64,000 bases of DNA from Heliocidaris erythrogramma (lineage: Eukaryota; Echinodermata; Echinoidea; Camarodonta; Echinometridae), in the NCBI GenBank assembly GCA_025617745.1, contig CM046854.1, positions 63,445,606-63,509,605 on the forward strand. Reading direction: 5' to 3'. Numbering within the stretch: position 1 is the first letter of the stretch; every line of letters begins with the position of its first letter. Made by a program: the position numbers and the translations under genes. Below the pieces are notes generated by a model. It was not told the DNA's origin. It saw nothing but the letters and a program-made list of their open reading frames with translations, and did no database searches. Below, piece after piece: positions 43,846-57,138 of this stretch.

Positions 43846-45400
43846 GTTCACACGTAGAGCGATAGCATCGATGCTATCGAGGTGTCGATGCTATTTTGGT
43901 GAAGACCAGATAGTGTCGAGACCAAACGCTGTCTGAACGCAGATAGTCACGAGATAGAAGCGAGTTTCCAAACTATTCTTGCAGCGAGTTTAGCAGGAGT
44001 AAATCTCAGGATCCAGCGACAAAGCATCGACGCTTTGCGGTAGACCAGCCACCGCGCGCTTGTGACTATTTGTCGTGTGAGCGCAATCGCTGCTATCTTC
44101 ACTCGCTGCTATTATAATTCTATCTGTTTCATGTGGTGCTATAATATAATGCAATGTATGTATTCATGTGATGTACCCTCTTCCCTACTTTTTTTTCTAT
44201 TATCATTCTGTCTGTTTCATCTGGTACTGTAATGTAATGTATGTATTCATGTGATGTTTATAGGGGTATAGTAGGGTAATGTGTATACTGTGTGGTAAGG
44301 AAGGGTTTTTTTTTTTGGGGGGGGGGGGCGTTCCTTCTTTTTATCTTTTTCTTTTTTATATATGTGACCAGGCACCACAAAACCACCCAAAAGTCGCACT
44401 GTGTGATTTTCAGTTAGAGATCAATCAATGTGTTTTGGTTGGCATGCATGGTCAAATTTTAGTTTTGGGTATTTCCTGAAAGAGTATACTTTTTTCTAAG
44501 TAATCTAAAATGTGGATGCACCAAACAATCTAGAAGTGGTATTTTTGCCAGCTTTTTATCAGACTTATGTGTGTCTTCTCTGGATTTTGTTGTATTACTT
44601 TTCTTTTTCACGACCCTGAATACTTGTCTCATTTTAATCTCCCATAAATCTCCCGGAGTAAGTTCTTGCATTGATACTTGTGCACTATGATAAACAGGAT
44701 ATGTCTATGTAGTATGCCAAGTTTTAGGACAATCTGATAATCCCTTCATAAAAATTTTCATTGAGTTCTAATCCTCCATTTGTCACCTTAGCACAACACT
44801 TTGCAAGTCAGAGTGCTTCAATAGACTGCAAACTTTAAACCCTTAGAAGTAACATTATGAGGGACTGTGCATTCTTCTCTTTGTACATTGAGTTATGAAC
44901 ATCCAATGAGTTATATATCACTTTAAAGCTGAGAATCTGCTCTTTCAGAATCAAACCTTAACTAAAGTATGATGTGGTCTTTAGATATTGATTTACATGT
45001 GCTTACCAGAGAATATAGTGTGCATGCATGTGTTTTATTTTGGCATAAGATTGGAGTTCAGTCAATTTTGACATGTACAAGGTTTATTTAAAATTAAGTA
45101 TTATAACACATGTATTTGCTACTTGATTGTATTATCGATATTACAAATGAATTGTTATTGTGTTATTATGTTGATTTATGAAGACATATAACTTCCGCGC
45201 GTTTGACCATGCATACCAATTATACTCGGGTCACGTGTGGCGCAGTAATTATTGTTTTGGCAGCGAGTGAGCGATGAATAGTCACGAGTGGGTGATAGAA
45301 GCAAGTCGAACATGGCCTGTCTGAACGTACTGGAAATATTTTTGAAACTTACATAGCATCGATGCTAACATAGCATCGATGCTATGCACTACGTGTGAAC
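43846..45400. mobile_element. Harbinger/ISL2EU-like foldback element
   Basis: The ends GTTCACACGTAG...GATAGCATCGATGCTATC and GCTATGCACTACGTGTGAAC are inverted. The subterminal regions are rich in GATAGCATCGATGCTATC, AGTCACGAG and GATAGAAGC words. The middle is AT-rich without a recognised protein. The family name is inferred from the end sequence style. Confidence 0.65.
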
Positions 45401-46890
45401 ATAACTAATGTTATCAATTACTTGTATTCCGTCCGAGAACTATGCCCTTTTAACGTACTAACATGACTCTACAAAATGTCAGAGTTGATTCTTTTATTCA
45501 ACCTTCTTTCTCTCATTTAGGTTGATCCCTTGAAGCCGCGCCCCTCCTTCGAAGAGGTCTGGTTTCTCTCACGTGTGTGAGGACATAACGTGTGGGGTTT
45601 GTTGTGTGTCTGTGTGTGCTTGCATATTCGCTACCTAGTGGAGACAAATTTGAGTTCATCACCGACCTTATGGAGACTGAATTTCTTGTGGAGACATCAA
45701 ATCTTGTTCCATAAGAAAAATAGCGTAGAATTACTTCACACACCTATTTGGTAGTGCCCCCCCCCCCTTTAGAGTGATGTCTCCAGAGAGCATGCCCTAC
45801 GTTAGGATGAAGTGTGTGAGACAAATCTGTGCGAGTGTGAAAAAACTTTCCTGACAGTCACCGGCGAGGGCGCTCGTCGAACGAACACCATATGTAGGAT
45901 AAGTAGAAAAATAGCCCCCGTACAGAAAATATTATTTTTTTCCCCTGACTAGTACTACTACTATTATTATTATCATCATCATCATTATTAATGAATAGAT
46001 ACTATGAATAATAGATACACAAATGCATACACCTTGACTCCATAAGGATGATTCATAAGGATGGTACCGAACTCGTATAGATGTCTCCGTAGAGAAATGT
46101 TGCATAAGGTAGGGAATATGCGTATGTGTGTGTGAGAGAGAGAGAGTGGGGTGGATATGTACGTCACACGGAAAGATGAGGACCAGGGATCAATCCGGAG
46201 TATCAATGCCTTATGGTTCATATTTGTGTCGGGATAATACAAGGATGATATGCTATGGTTGGGCTGGGGGGGGGGGGGGGGGGGGGGGGGGGTTGAGGGC
46301 ACGCGATAACTTTCAAAGAAAATCATTCAGGCATATGCAGTATTGGTCAACTCTTTGCCTGTGTTCTTTGTCAACCACGAATGGCGGCTAGCAAGGGCCT
46401 GAAAAATACGGGGAAAGGTGGGACTTTATAGAACCCCGCCCCCCTTCGCACACACGTACATACACACAGACGCGCGCACCTGATTGTGATCTGCAATAAC
46501 TTGAAATGCCTACTTTAACACGCAAGATTTAAAAGTCTTGCCTTTCGGTGGGAGTGGGGCCTGCCCCTCCCACAGAACCGTTTCCATCAAGTCCCCCCCC
46601 CCTCCTCTCCTCTCCCTACATGTAGCTCCCACTTTTGCCCTTGGAGTGAAATACTCAAAAGAATATTAGCCCCTTCTTTCTTTTTACACATCTATCTTCA
46701 TTAAAACCCAACAATCCTTTTTAGGAATAACCCACATCGTGAAACCGTAAACCAAACTTACCCACATCACAATGCAAACCTCCATCTTTAAGGAACATCT
46801 ATATGAGAGTAATTGTATATAAATCCTCAGTATTTCAATAAATTTATGTCACCGTAATAAGACGTCATCCAGATGGCATTTTATATATTT
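45401..46890. other. Gene-free stretch
   Basis: Poly(C) at 45757-45769, a 30-bp poly(G) at about 46266-46292, short GA and CA runs, and GGAGACA words at 45640-45700. No exon was recognised. Confidence 0.5.
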
Positions 46891-48350
46891 CAGAAAGTAT
46901 GAAATTTGAACGTGATAACAATTCAATTTGGAGGGTCCTTCCTTCGTATCATAGAGGTTCCCTTCGTCGCCTTATGTATCATGCGTATCGTCATTTCAAA
47001 CGCAATAGGTATGGATGCAAATCCTATTTTTGGTCAAATATTCCACAATCTTTCTTTGAAACTGCAATGAACATAGTTTTGATACTATAGGTTTTCCCGT
47101 TCAGTTTCACAATTTGTTCAATCTATTTCACATTTCGAGCATTCGAATTCACAAACGATATGATCGCCATGGTACATGTAAATTCAATTTCGTTTTTGCT
47201 CCTTCAAATTCATGATCTGTGCAACGAATTTTTCAAATGGGTCATCAAGATTCCTATTAAGAGCAAACGATTTAAGGAAAGAGCAATCAATTTCACTTTG
47301 ATTCGTCCAAATTCACTATTCGTGCAACAAATTCTTCAAATGGTTCATTCTCATCTGAAGAAAGAGCAAACGATTTAACCAGTGAGCATCCAAATTCATT
47401 TATACACGTGCAAATTAACTTTTTGTGCAACAGATTCTTAAAATTCTTCATTCAAATTTGACTTACAAGCAAAAGTTTGAAATGGAAACATCCAATTTCA
47501 CCTGCAACCGGCTTCTGTTACTCTTCGGTCATTCAATTTCATCAAAAGGCTGGCAAGTTTTAAATAAGTGCATTCGATTTAATGTGTATTGTAAGTTTTT
47601 GGAAAACTATATACTCCACACTAGTTTTACCATATCTAAATTATGGAATATTAGCCTGGGAAACGGTCCGACATACCTGTTAGAGTTTTTTTTATTACAT
47701 AATAGGGCTATGCGAATTATTAGTAATGTTAATTATCGTCACCCCACTGATGGTCTTTTTCACTCTAATAATGTACTAAAAAATTATGATATTTACCGCC
47801 TCAATCTTGCTGTACTTATGTTTCAGTATCATAATCATGAATTGCCCACTGTCTTCAATAATATATTTACAGCAAATAATGAGATCCATCATTACCCCAC
47901 CAGACAAATCAATCTATATCACTTGCCAAGAACTCGTACGGCATTAACCCAGAATACTTTTTCATATACAGCTCCTAAATTTTGGAATTCCCTCCCTTTA
48001 AATATACGAGATAGTATAAGTTTGAGTACATTAAAAACCACGAAATCCCTGAAAGTTGATCAACGAATCTATGATTTTAAAATGAATTCCTTAAAATGAA
48101 AGTGAATGCCCAAACAGGCCCCTCTGGGGTACTTTCTTAATTTGAATGCATGAACATTGAAATCTAATGCACGAAATTTGAAACATAAATGAATTTCAGT
48201 GTTCATAAATTAATCCGCTTGTCTCGAAAAGAATTTCAATGACTCCATTCAAAATTTGAAAGACCGATATCGATCGTTAGACGATAGTGTTTGAATTTGA
48301 ATGCATCTAAATTAATTTGACTGACAAAAATATGAAATCGAGCGGGAAAA
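46891..48350. repeat. CAAATTC/GAATTTG-word foldback hosting a LINE fragment
   Basis: Left (47130-47620) and right (48110-48350) parts are dense in CAAATTCA, TTTGAATTTG and TTCGTGCAACAAATTC words in both orientations. The LINE piece 47620-48099 lies between them. Confidence 0.55.
47620..48099 (+). mobile_element. LINE polymerase C-terminal fragment
   Basis: The frame to the TGA at 48097-48099 encodes the typical LINE tail: LLHNRAMRIISNVNYRHPTD, YRLNLAVLMFQYHNHELP, YPTRQINLYHLPRTRTALTQ, FWNSLPLNIRD. The fragment lacks the catalytic RT domain. Confidence 0.8.
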
Positions 48351-48977
48351 AATAATATTACTATTATTATGTTATATCTATTATGACTTAAGTATTGTAT
48401 ATTTCTTCCTTCCTATTTTTCATGTAATAATATGAATTATTTTATTGTAAATCATTACATTAGCAATACATTTTCTCGTGTGTCAAATGTTCATAATTAA
48501 ATACGAAAAATAGCCATTCGGCGTTTGTTGTACCCAAAAGACTGGGACAAATCGGGAATTCTTTTTATTTTACAAGACTACGGTTTTGGAACTCTCTAAC
48601 AATTCATTTTTAAAAACTGTCACTAGTTTTTCACATTCTGAATTTGAACTCAAATAATATCTTTAAAAAAAAGCGTTCCTAAAACGGTCTGTTATTACTG
48701 TATATAGTTTTCATTCTTGTTGTGTTGAATAAGCTTGTTCATATTGTATCTTAATAGTCATAGTTTTTAACAGTCTTGTTTTCCTTGCTTTATGATTAGG
48801 TAAATTTCCATAATTGCTCTTTGTACCAAATGAAAATCTGACCTGGAAGTCAACCTCGTAGGGTTCTTATACCTTCGCAGTAAATTCCTGCATAGATTCC
48901 CTCCCTTCATATTGGAACCTACAACGCTTGGGTAAACGTTTAACGGATATACTACAGGGACACGCTATCACATCTTA

Positions 48978-49693
48978 GGCCTGGTCCCACTGGCCGATGG
49001 ACACAAAAGTGTGCAAAGAGGACACAGCGGACGAGCAAAATTTCGGGGGTGGCTCCATCCGTTTTCATCCGCTCCAGAAATGGACAAAATTTGCGAAAAA
49101 AGAACGGAAAAGAACGGACGTTGGTAGTATGTTGCAGGGATGTTAAACGGATGTTCATCGGAAGCCTAGCGGATGAGAGCGGATGGAAGTGGATGACAGC
49201 TAAATAATTATACGAGATACAACCCAGATACAAACGCTTTGTCCGTTTTGAATACTTTATATACGAGATGCATACGCTTACATCCTTTCTATTTCCGTGC
49301 TACTAACGATGTATAGACGTTCCATGTACCTTATCTTTCCTCCCTCTTTCCGTTTTCAGCTGGAGCGGATGTGAGTTGCGAGGATGCCCAGAGGATGCAG
49401 AGAGGATACAGCGGACGTTTAACGGATGATAACGGACATAGAACGTTTGTTGCTCGTATATGTCGCGGATTTACATCGTACACGGCGGAAAGTTCATCCG
49501 TTCTAAAAGTTTTGTGCAGCTCAAAACTTTTTGCGCGGATGAAATCACAGTGGACGGATGCTCGATGGATAGAGCGTATGAAACACGTATGCAATGAGTA
49601 CACAACGGATGCATAGCGTTTTCCAACGGATGGCAAGATTTTTTTTTACGTTTTACATCCTCTTTGCATCCGTAAGTGCAGTGGGACCGGGCC
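48978..49693. mobile_element. Harbinger-like foldback built from CGGATG words
   Basis: A 716-bp element with ends GGCCTGGTCCCACTGG and CAGTGGGACCGGGCC. It is flanked by TTA on the left and TTT on the right, close to the TWA duplication of PIF/Harbinger elements. CGGATG, CATCCG and GCGGACG words fill both halves, so the whole element folds on itself loosely. No protein. Confidence 0.75.
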
Positions 49694-49977
49694 TTTTGCT
49701 TACTGTCCAACTATGCTTGAAAGGCCATAATGAACAATGGGTTAGGAACATTCGCAGTATATTTAGAGGGCTTTTCCATAGCCCTGATTTGGTCATAGTG
49801 TGAGAAGGTATAAAGAAAATCGTGTTAGTAGAAATTTTAAAAGAAATGTAGACGCCGCCCACTGGTACTATTTGGGCATAGGGGTAAAAAATCAACAGCA
49901 CTTACACACAACGCTTAAAGCATATTCTTGATGAAGCAACTGCAATGTGAAATCCAAGGAACTTACACAACAGCTAA

Positions 49978-50812
49978 AGGGGCTTTCACACCGGGATTTG
50001 TGTAGATTTGCGTAGGGAGTACGCCAAAATTCGCTGCGTACTCATGAAAAAAAATGGATCGGCGTAGTCCCTGCGTAGGGTAGCGTAACTTGTCCACGTA
50101 ACTTACGTAGGTCAGGTGTTAAGTCTGTGTAGTGTTGCTTACGGTTGCGTACGGATTCTGTGCGCAAGCGGAGATAAAAAAAAAGAAAAAAGCATTAGGC
50201 CTATAGCATTTCCCGCCCTATTTCCGCCTTATGAACTTCTCAAGCAACTCTTGTCTGCTTTTCGGAACACTGTACTGCTGTGAAGTAGAATCAAAAGACA
50301 ATGAGTTGTTTAAGTCCATTCCAAAAAGCTGCTATCCTTCGGAATTTGGAAGTCCTATAAACACTAATGGCAGAGCACGAACGATTTAATGTCAAATGGG
50401 ACGAATCTGTTCAAACTAGCAGTCAAGTGATGAAAAACAGTAGGATCCAGCATGAGTACGCCAAATTTAAGTAACTATAAGCAACTATACGCAAATGTAC
50501 GCCAGGTCTACGCAAGTCTACGTCGGTCTATACGCCACAGTACGCAACACTACACCATTTCATGCGCAAGTCTCAAAATGTGTTTTGAGAAACAGGGGCA
50601 TTTTGGTAGGCTTGCGTATAAGCTGCGTTCTCTGGCTCTACGCAGACAGTACGCCAAAAAATTAAACATGTTTAATTTTTTGCGTACCTATTTTGCGTTC
50701 CTCGGCGTAGACTTGCGTAGGCACAGCGTATGGCAGCGTAGTGTTGCGTAGTCGCTACGCAACACTACGTAACTCTACGCAACTCTATGCAAATCCCGGT
50801 GTGAAAGCCCCT
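49978..50812. mobile_element. Harbinger-like foldback built from GCGTA/TACGC words
   Basis: An 835-bp element with ends AGGGGCTTTCACACCGGG and CCCGGTGTGAAAGCCCCT, and a TAA duplication at 49975-49977 and 50813-50815. TTGCGTA and TACGCAA words dominate both flanks. The 3-bp TAA site fits PIF/Harbinger. No transposase is present, so it is non-autonomous. Confidence 0.85.
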
Positions 50813-51913
50813 TAAGCAGACAAACACTGATGGCTTCTTTCATATTTTACAGAAGGAACGAACAGGTCTGGGAATGTCCCCGATGCATTGCTTTGTACAG
50901 GTCATGCAGCTTTGTCATACAATCTTGTTTTTCTTTCATCGTATAGGGAAACGATGTACACTCCTTAAATAGTATATTGATAAGTACATAAGATATAGTA
51001 TTGATATACGATTGAAGCCCCTGTATTTAAAAAAACAACAACAATGTTAATCATTGTGTAAATAAAATCTATAAATGAGTATATATATATATGCATATCA
51101 GTCGAAGTTTTAGTTACTACTTGAAAGTAGAAGACATACAATTATATCTCTTTGCTTTGTTTTTGTTTTTATCTTTATATTATAAAAAGCCGATCATGTA
51201 AGATTGCTTCTATTTGTTACCATCCGTTTATGTATATACATTGTTATATCCCTTCTATGAATATTCATGAGTATTTGAAATATAAGGTTGGTCAATTGGT
51301 GATCACGTGATAAAATATAATTTAACTAGGAAAAACAAATCTCTGTCAGAGCTCCGAATATCTTTCACTATTTTTTCCTGGGCAGAACTGCGCATGCTCT
51401 ATTTAATATTTTCTTCCAAGGCGCTACTGCGCATGCTCACTTAGTCACTGTTCATATCATATCATCATTGAAAAAAAAATTGTGTCTAATTCGAACGCTC
51501 AGCTCAGATGACCCGCTAAGCTATAGTGAGTCCTTGACCTTGTGCGGACTGCTCATAACCTTGCCGCCTGCAGTATCGGCGCAAGTCACCGGTAATTTAG
51601 CCCCGCGCCTGGATCCGAATCAGCTGTATTATTATTCGAAGGTCTTCGATCAAACAGCTAAGACAAGTCATGTAGACTCGAGTCTATATGGGGGACCTAA
51701 AGCTAAGCTACGCACTTTGTTTTGTATGTGGAGCGCGTATTCTACCATAGACAACGCGTATTAAAAGTGGTGCGTAGCTTTAGGACCCGCGTAGCTTTAG
51801 GACCCCTGCCATACAACTACAAGTTACATGTAATTGTACGGTACTATTAAGGTTAGTCAAAATATTGCTTTATGTTTTTCTCTTTTTTTAATTAGTTGTA
51901 AAGAAGGGATATA
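50813..51913. other. Gene-free stretch
   Basis: AT-rich. CTAAAGCTAAGCTACGCAC at about 51700 is loosely inverted at 51768-51803. No exon was recognised. Confidence 0.45.
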
Positions 51914-52090
51914 AAACAAATATACCAAGCATTTAGTTCGAAATTATAGTGGAAATTATATATCTTCGGAGGGACTGGCATAACTATTTTTTCCTCGGGG
52001 CTTTGCCCCTCGGAAAAAATAGTATTATGCCAGTCCCTCCTCAGATAAATAATTTCCACTACACTTTCTCACAGCTTGGTATATTTGTAT
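51914..52090. repeat. Long near-perfect palindrome
   Basis: The core pairs GGAGGGACTGGCATAA with TTATGCCAGTCCCTCC, and TATTTTTTCC-TCGGGG with CCCCTCGGAAAAAATA, around CTTTG. Outer pairing continues through GTGGAAATTA / TAATTTCCAC and ACAAATATACCAAGC / its complement. Confidence 0.85.
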
Positions 52091-52504
52091 AATATATGAA
52101 GTACAAATTCATGCAAACCTGCCATCCGCCTTATAAGCGATGGACCTTTCTCACAATTATGTTTATGCTACTACTCTGTCAAATGATTTCTTGTTCTCTT
52201 TTATGTTGCATTTTTATGTTATGTTTAACTTGTATATTGCATGCTACTTTTCTTGAATGAAGAAATGATAACAACATGAATCATACAGAATAGCTTTGAT
52301 TTATCAATATATATTTGTCTTAGGAACCCATTGGAATTAAGCTTATAACAAGTTTTCATGGGTCCTCCTGTTCAAGACAATTTTGTTTTCTTAAATTTAC
52401 AACTTTTTGTCCTGTTATACTTGACAAATAAAATCGCTCACTCAATCATTAGTAGCAAATAAAGCTCTGTAAAGGCATATCAATTTGTTTTATTATGCGC
52501 TAAA

Positions 52505-52635
52505 TAAAGTTACTTAGCTTTTATTATCATTATCATTACCATTATCATTGTTACTATTATTTCATTATTATTATTATTATTATTATCATCATCATCATCA
52601 TCATCATCATTATTATAATCATCGATATTATCATC
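52505..52635. repeat. (ATT)n / (ATC)n microsatellite
   Basis: Imperfect ATT and ATC trinucleotides. Confidence 0.85.
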
Positions 52636-52780
52636 ATGCTTTGGAAATAGGTAACAAGTGTGCGAGAGAAAACAGGTAATTAGATGTACCAAACTATTCG
52701 GAATTATGGACAGGATATTTGAGTGAGTTCTCTCATCTTGGGACTGCCTTAATGTGATTCACTTTATCGTTCGTTCCTTA

Positions 52781-53000
52781 AGCCCGCCTCACACTGTGCG
52801 ATTTCCTGCGATATCGCCTCGCATCGCAGGAAATCGCACGATATCGTGCAGTGTGAGAGGTCTTGCGACGCAACAGCTTGCGATTTTTCCAATATCGCAA
52901 GCAATCGCCTCGCATCGCAGGGTTTTGAACATGTTCAAAAATTTTGTTGCGATGCGATGCGATGCGATGCGATTTCCATCTAGTGGACAGAGGAACAACG
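52781..53000. mobile_element. Harbinger-like end with GCGAT words (left orientation)
   Basis: AGCCCGCCTCACACTGTGCG is preceded by TTA. GCGAT and ATCGC words (TGCGATATCGC, GCGATGCGATGCGAT) fill about 220 bp. The matching opposite end is at 61480-61602, also next to TTA. Confidence 0.7.
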
Positions 53001-54042
53001 GAGAAAGGGCAGGAGGTTCTCCTTCAAATGTGGCAGGATAGCCGGATAGGCCATCATTATTTAACATCAGCCTGCCGGCCTATCACAATCGCGTGACAAA
53101 AGACAGAATGAAGACGGAAACATGCTACGAGATTGGATGTAACCGTAAGTAATTTGATGAAATTGTGCACTATGCATTTTTTATCGCACAAATTTTTTGC
53201 ATATGTAGTCCCGTACATAGGATTTAATTGGAGTGTGATTTCATCGTTTTGCGCAGTGCAGGAATGCAATGCCAATGGGTCGAACTCGAAGATCTGACTT
53301 GAGTATGGCTGTCACTTTGGATGGGAATTTTACCCTGAAAAATTTAACTTTATCGTTTTGGCGAACCTCCTTTGGTCTGGGATTCTCATTGCCAAATCAT
53401 ACCAGAACTTGAAGTCTGATGCACACATTTGTACATTATAAATTATCTAGGCCTAAGATCATGAAGATTAACTAATTGTGGGACGCTTTGAGTTGACTTA
53501 GGCCTACTTTGTAACTCTAATTAAATCTAATTGAAATCCAAAAACGGAATCTAATTAACCTAAAACTATAATAGTAAAGTAAAACAAATTAAAGTAAAAC
53601 AAAGAAAGTTACAATTAAGGCACTAGATTTAAATTACTTAGAGATAAATAAATGTAAAAACCCCATGCATATTACTGACCTCTAACTCTAAGTTACTCTA
53701 AGTCTAACTTTTTTAGGGACTACTATTTGAAGGTCATTATTTGCCCCGAAATTCGGAGTCCTTTCATCTCAATTCTAACCCACAAAGTACACTCAACAGC
53801 GGCAGAAGCAGTGACAAGAGTAACCCTACACATCCCTGTCTCGCCGTCTGGTCGGGCTATGACATGAGTTGTACTAGGCCTACTAGTAGTCTAGGTCTAG
53901 TCTACGTTGTGGGCACAAGAAGAGGAATTATGTTTTTACATAAATAATAAATAAGTAGTTAAAATTGCCTCGTCTAACTCTAAGTTAGAAAAGAGAGAGT
54001 TGCAGCTGGCAGCTGGCCGAAGAAGTACGGTATGTTCGGTTA

Positions 54043-54953
54043 TTAAAGGAGAATTAACCCCTGAGTACAAATTTACTTATATTGAAAGGTGTAGTATATT
54101 CCTACTTATTGGCCTAAATCATTTTCCAATAAGATATCAGAAAAGGGTATAATAAAGATATTCCAACACCCGGTATCGTCTACTACTCATTTACATGGGG
54201 GCTGCCATTTTCTTGCTGATTTGGATTTGTACATGAACCATTGAGAAATGTTCCGGTCAGGAAGATATTTTGAATCCAAGACCTAAATTGATTTTCTTCA
54301 TTACCTAAAATCCCATATGTGACGAAAAATATAAAGTGGGTGTTTACATGATTTATAAAAATTAAATCTTTATAATGATACTTTTAAATTGTCTGGTTTT
54401 GCTTAACAAAAATCTATTTTCTTGGGTTTGCCAAACAGAGCAGAGCATAATATATGCAGCATGCATTCTGACTTTTCAAGTCCCATTATCCGAAAGCAGG
54501 TGAATGCATAGTTTGCCGCTATAGATGCTCAGGGAAGAAGCATCCATAAAATTTGAATTAATTTGCTCCGTCCATTGCGTCACAGTATCTAGAAAATAGA
54601 TTTATATTAAGCGAATATCGATTTTCAACAGAAATATATAAGGAAATCTTCAGTTTAAAAATAAATTGACATATCTATTCTATATTTTAAATCTCAAATG
54701 GGTTTTTAATTTTGAAAAAGGCAATTGGGCATTTGGATTAAGAAAATCTTCTTGTACACATAAAAAAAATGGCAGCCCCATGTATTGCTAGCAGACGATA
54801 CATATTGCTAGCAGATGATAAATTTTGCTCAGAAAATCTTGATTCGTATCGATCTCGTATATTTTGACGCGAAGCCATATAGTCTAACAAGTAGGAATAA
54901 ATAACACCTTTGAACACTATCGTCTTTATTGTTTGAGGTTAATTCTCCTTTAA
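54043..54953. mobile_element. MITE with TTAAAGGAGAATTAACC ends
   Basis: A 911-bp element. TTAAAGGAGAATTAACC is inverted at the right end (GGTTAATTCTCCTTTAA). Subterminal CTACTTATT, ATCGTCTACTACTC and ATGGGGGCTGCCATTTT words recur inverted near 54765-54900. No protein. Confidence 0.75.
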
Positions 54954-56249
54954 TATTATTTGGCCCCCAGGGCGCTGGACCGACGCTTGCCTCGTTTCGG
55001 TACCTCAACTTCCCTGAGATATGGGCTCGGCAGCCATGTCCATCAGTGCTTTATACATGCGTCGTAAACAGCATACAAATTTTAGGTAGCTGCTTTGCTC
55101 AGTATTTTTTTCTCAATATATAGATGTATTAGATCTATAATATTTTTAAAAATTTCCCCTCTCTTCTACTGTAGGATTCTTTGCCATGCTGGATAAATGG
55201 ATTTTATTTATATTAATTAATAGGCCGATATATATTGTGCCTCTCAGTTTTTGCACTCTACTATTCAATTCAATTCAATTCAAGTTTATTTTCATTTCAT
55301 CAGAATCATACAATATTTTATAAAGTATATAACAGAATAAGATACGAGAATGACTTTTAGTTGACATCACGAAATTCATTATGTAGAATTATTGTACAAG
55401 AAATCAAAAGATTGTACCCTATTGAAAATTTTCTGAAGATTTTCTGAAGAAATGGAGGGATCCACTGAAAAGCATTGCTTGTAGATTGTGGAACCCTCTG
55501 AATAATATTACCTTTAATACTAAACATAGTAAAAAAAGACTATTATATATCTAAACTACAACTATCAGTAATTGTATGTATTAATATAAACTACTGATTA
55601 AGGATATTCACCAACAGAAACATGACGCAAGACAATTGACAATGAGATCAGAATTAACAATGAGATCAGAATATTATCCACAGCTCACCCAATACTAAGC
55701 TGAGTTGAGATGACGGGCAAATTTATTTCAGGTTTTTGCTCAAATTTATGATTAAGGATCAAAGAATTCTTCATTATGCAATTTGTAAGGACTGAAAGTG
55801 AGGTTTTGGGTATCATTTACCTTGTTCGCATAACAATAAGTGTTTAAATACTTTTATAGCTGCAATGTATTTTACTTCCCATTATTCAAACATAATCTCT
55901 TTTTCAGTTAACCCATTGCCTTCTTGAATCAGGTGGGTCCTGTATCAAGTTTTGAGCAAACTTTAGGGAATAAGAGAATTCAGCAGTCAACAGCTACATG
56001 TTAATACTTTGAAAGTTATTGTGAGATCTACTTTATATGATCATGATTATGTTGTACTATTTGTTTCAGAATATTCATATTGATAAGTTAAGAATGTATT
56101 TTAAAATGTCACTCATAAATCACAAGTAAGCTGGCTACTGATGTCAAGAATGTAAGAAAGTTTGTAACATGTTTCTGGCTTTTGTTCCCCACTTATTTTT
56201 TTGCATAGCTCATTTTCTAATTGAAACTTATTTTATTATCTTTTCATAG
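54954..56249. other. Gene-free stretch with a reverse LINE tail
   Basis: ATTCAATTCAATTCAATTCA at about 55264-55283, followed by AGTTTATTTTCATTTC, is the reverse form of a LINE 3' tail. No coding part was found. Confidence 0.45.
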
Positions 56250-56386
56250 GATTTTTCAAGCTGTCTCTTGGAAGCTGTTCTGCAAGCAGTATACCATCTC
56301 ATGAGAAACGCAGTGCTATCAACCCTCGATCTTTCCCACAATGCACGCACTGTAATGTCAAAGAAATTGCCTTGGAAAAGTTACTG
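56250..56386 (+). CDS. LRR-gene exon D
   Basis: The acceptor follows TTTTATTATCTTTTCATAG (phase 0) and the donor is TTACTG|GTAAGA (phase 2). It encodes LLEAVLQAVYHLMRNAVLST followed by LDLSHNARTV, a classic LRR LxxLDLSxN segment. It is phase-compatible with exon C, but 12.8 kb of repeats separate them. Confidence 0.65.
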
Positions 56387-57025
56387 GTAAGAATTGTTTT
56401 TGAAAACAGACTTTTAAAGAAAATTATAACTTGTCATGCAGGTTCCTTTTTTTAACTTTTACCTTGTCTTGTTTCTTTTATTTTGATTGAATTTACTTGT
56501 TCAAAAGGATAGTCGTATAATTTGCAGAGAAATGACATGAACACAACAGATATCATAGGGACGACACTTTTCATTCAAATAAAATGCTTAATTTTGATTT
56601 AATCTGTCAAAACATATTTTTATAAATGAATAGATTTTCATTTTAATTGCAATTGCACAAAATTATTTTGAATGATTTGCATTCAGGCTGAGCGAAGCAA
56701 AGAAATCTCTTAATCAGTTTTTATTCTTTGTCAAACATCTATCCAGTAAAGTGTATTGAAGTACAGTATAATGCTGATAATTTGTTTGCTGTTTGATTTA
56801 AGCCGGGAAATGTAATTAACTCTTAGTTACATTTCCCTGATTTAAGCCAATGAGAATGAGTTTGATTGTAGAGTAATCAAGGGTGTTACTAAACTGATGG
56901 ATTTAGTTAATGTACCCTTTGTTTCTTTTTATTATTAGCTCTTTATTACGTATCATTGTACCTCTCATGTTTTATTAATGAAGCTGTAAACATCAGATGA
57001 AATCTACCAGATGACCATCCTATAG

Positions 57026-57138
57026 AAGCTATAAATGCCTCACACAATATCCACCTTGCCAGAGAGTTTCTATGAACTGTCATCCCTATGAACTGTCATC
57101 CCTCAGAATTTTAGATTTGAGTGACAATGAAATCACAG
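57026..57138 (+). pseudogene. LRR-gene exon E, damaged
   Basis: The acceptor CCTATAG and donor CACAG|GTATGT bracket an LRR: ELSSLRILDLSDNEIT is open in one frame, while LPESFYELSSL just before it is in another. A 16-bp tandem duplication (57070-57085 and 57086-57101) causes the shift. Joining exon D in phase creates TGA at the junction. I read this as decay, or as a sequencing or assembly error. Confidence 0.55.
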
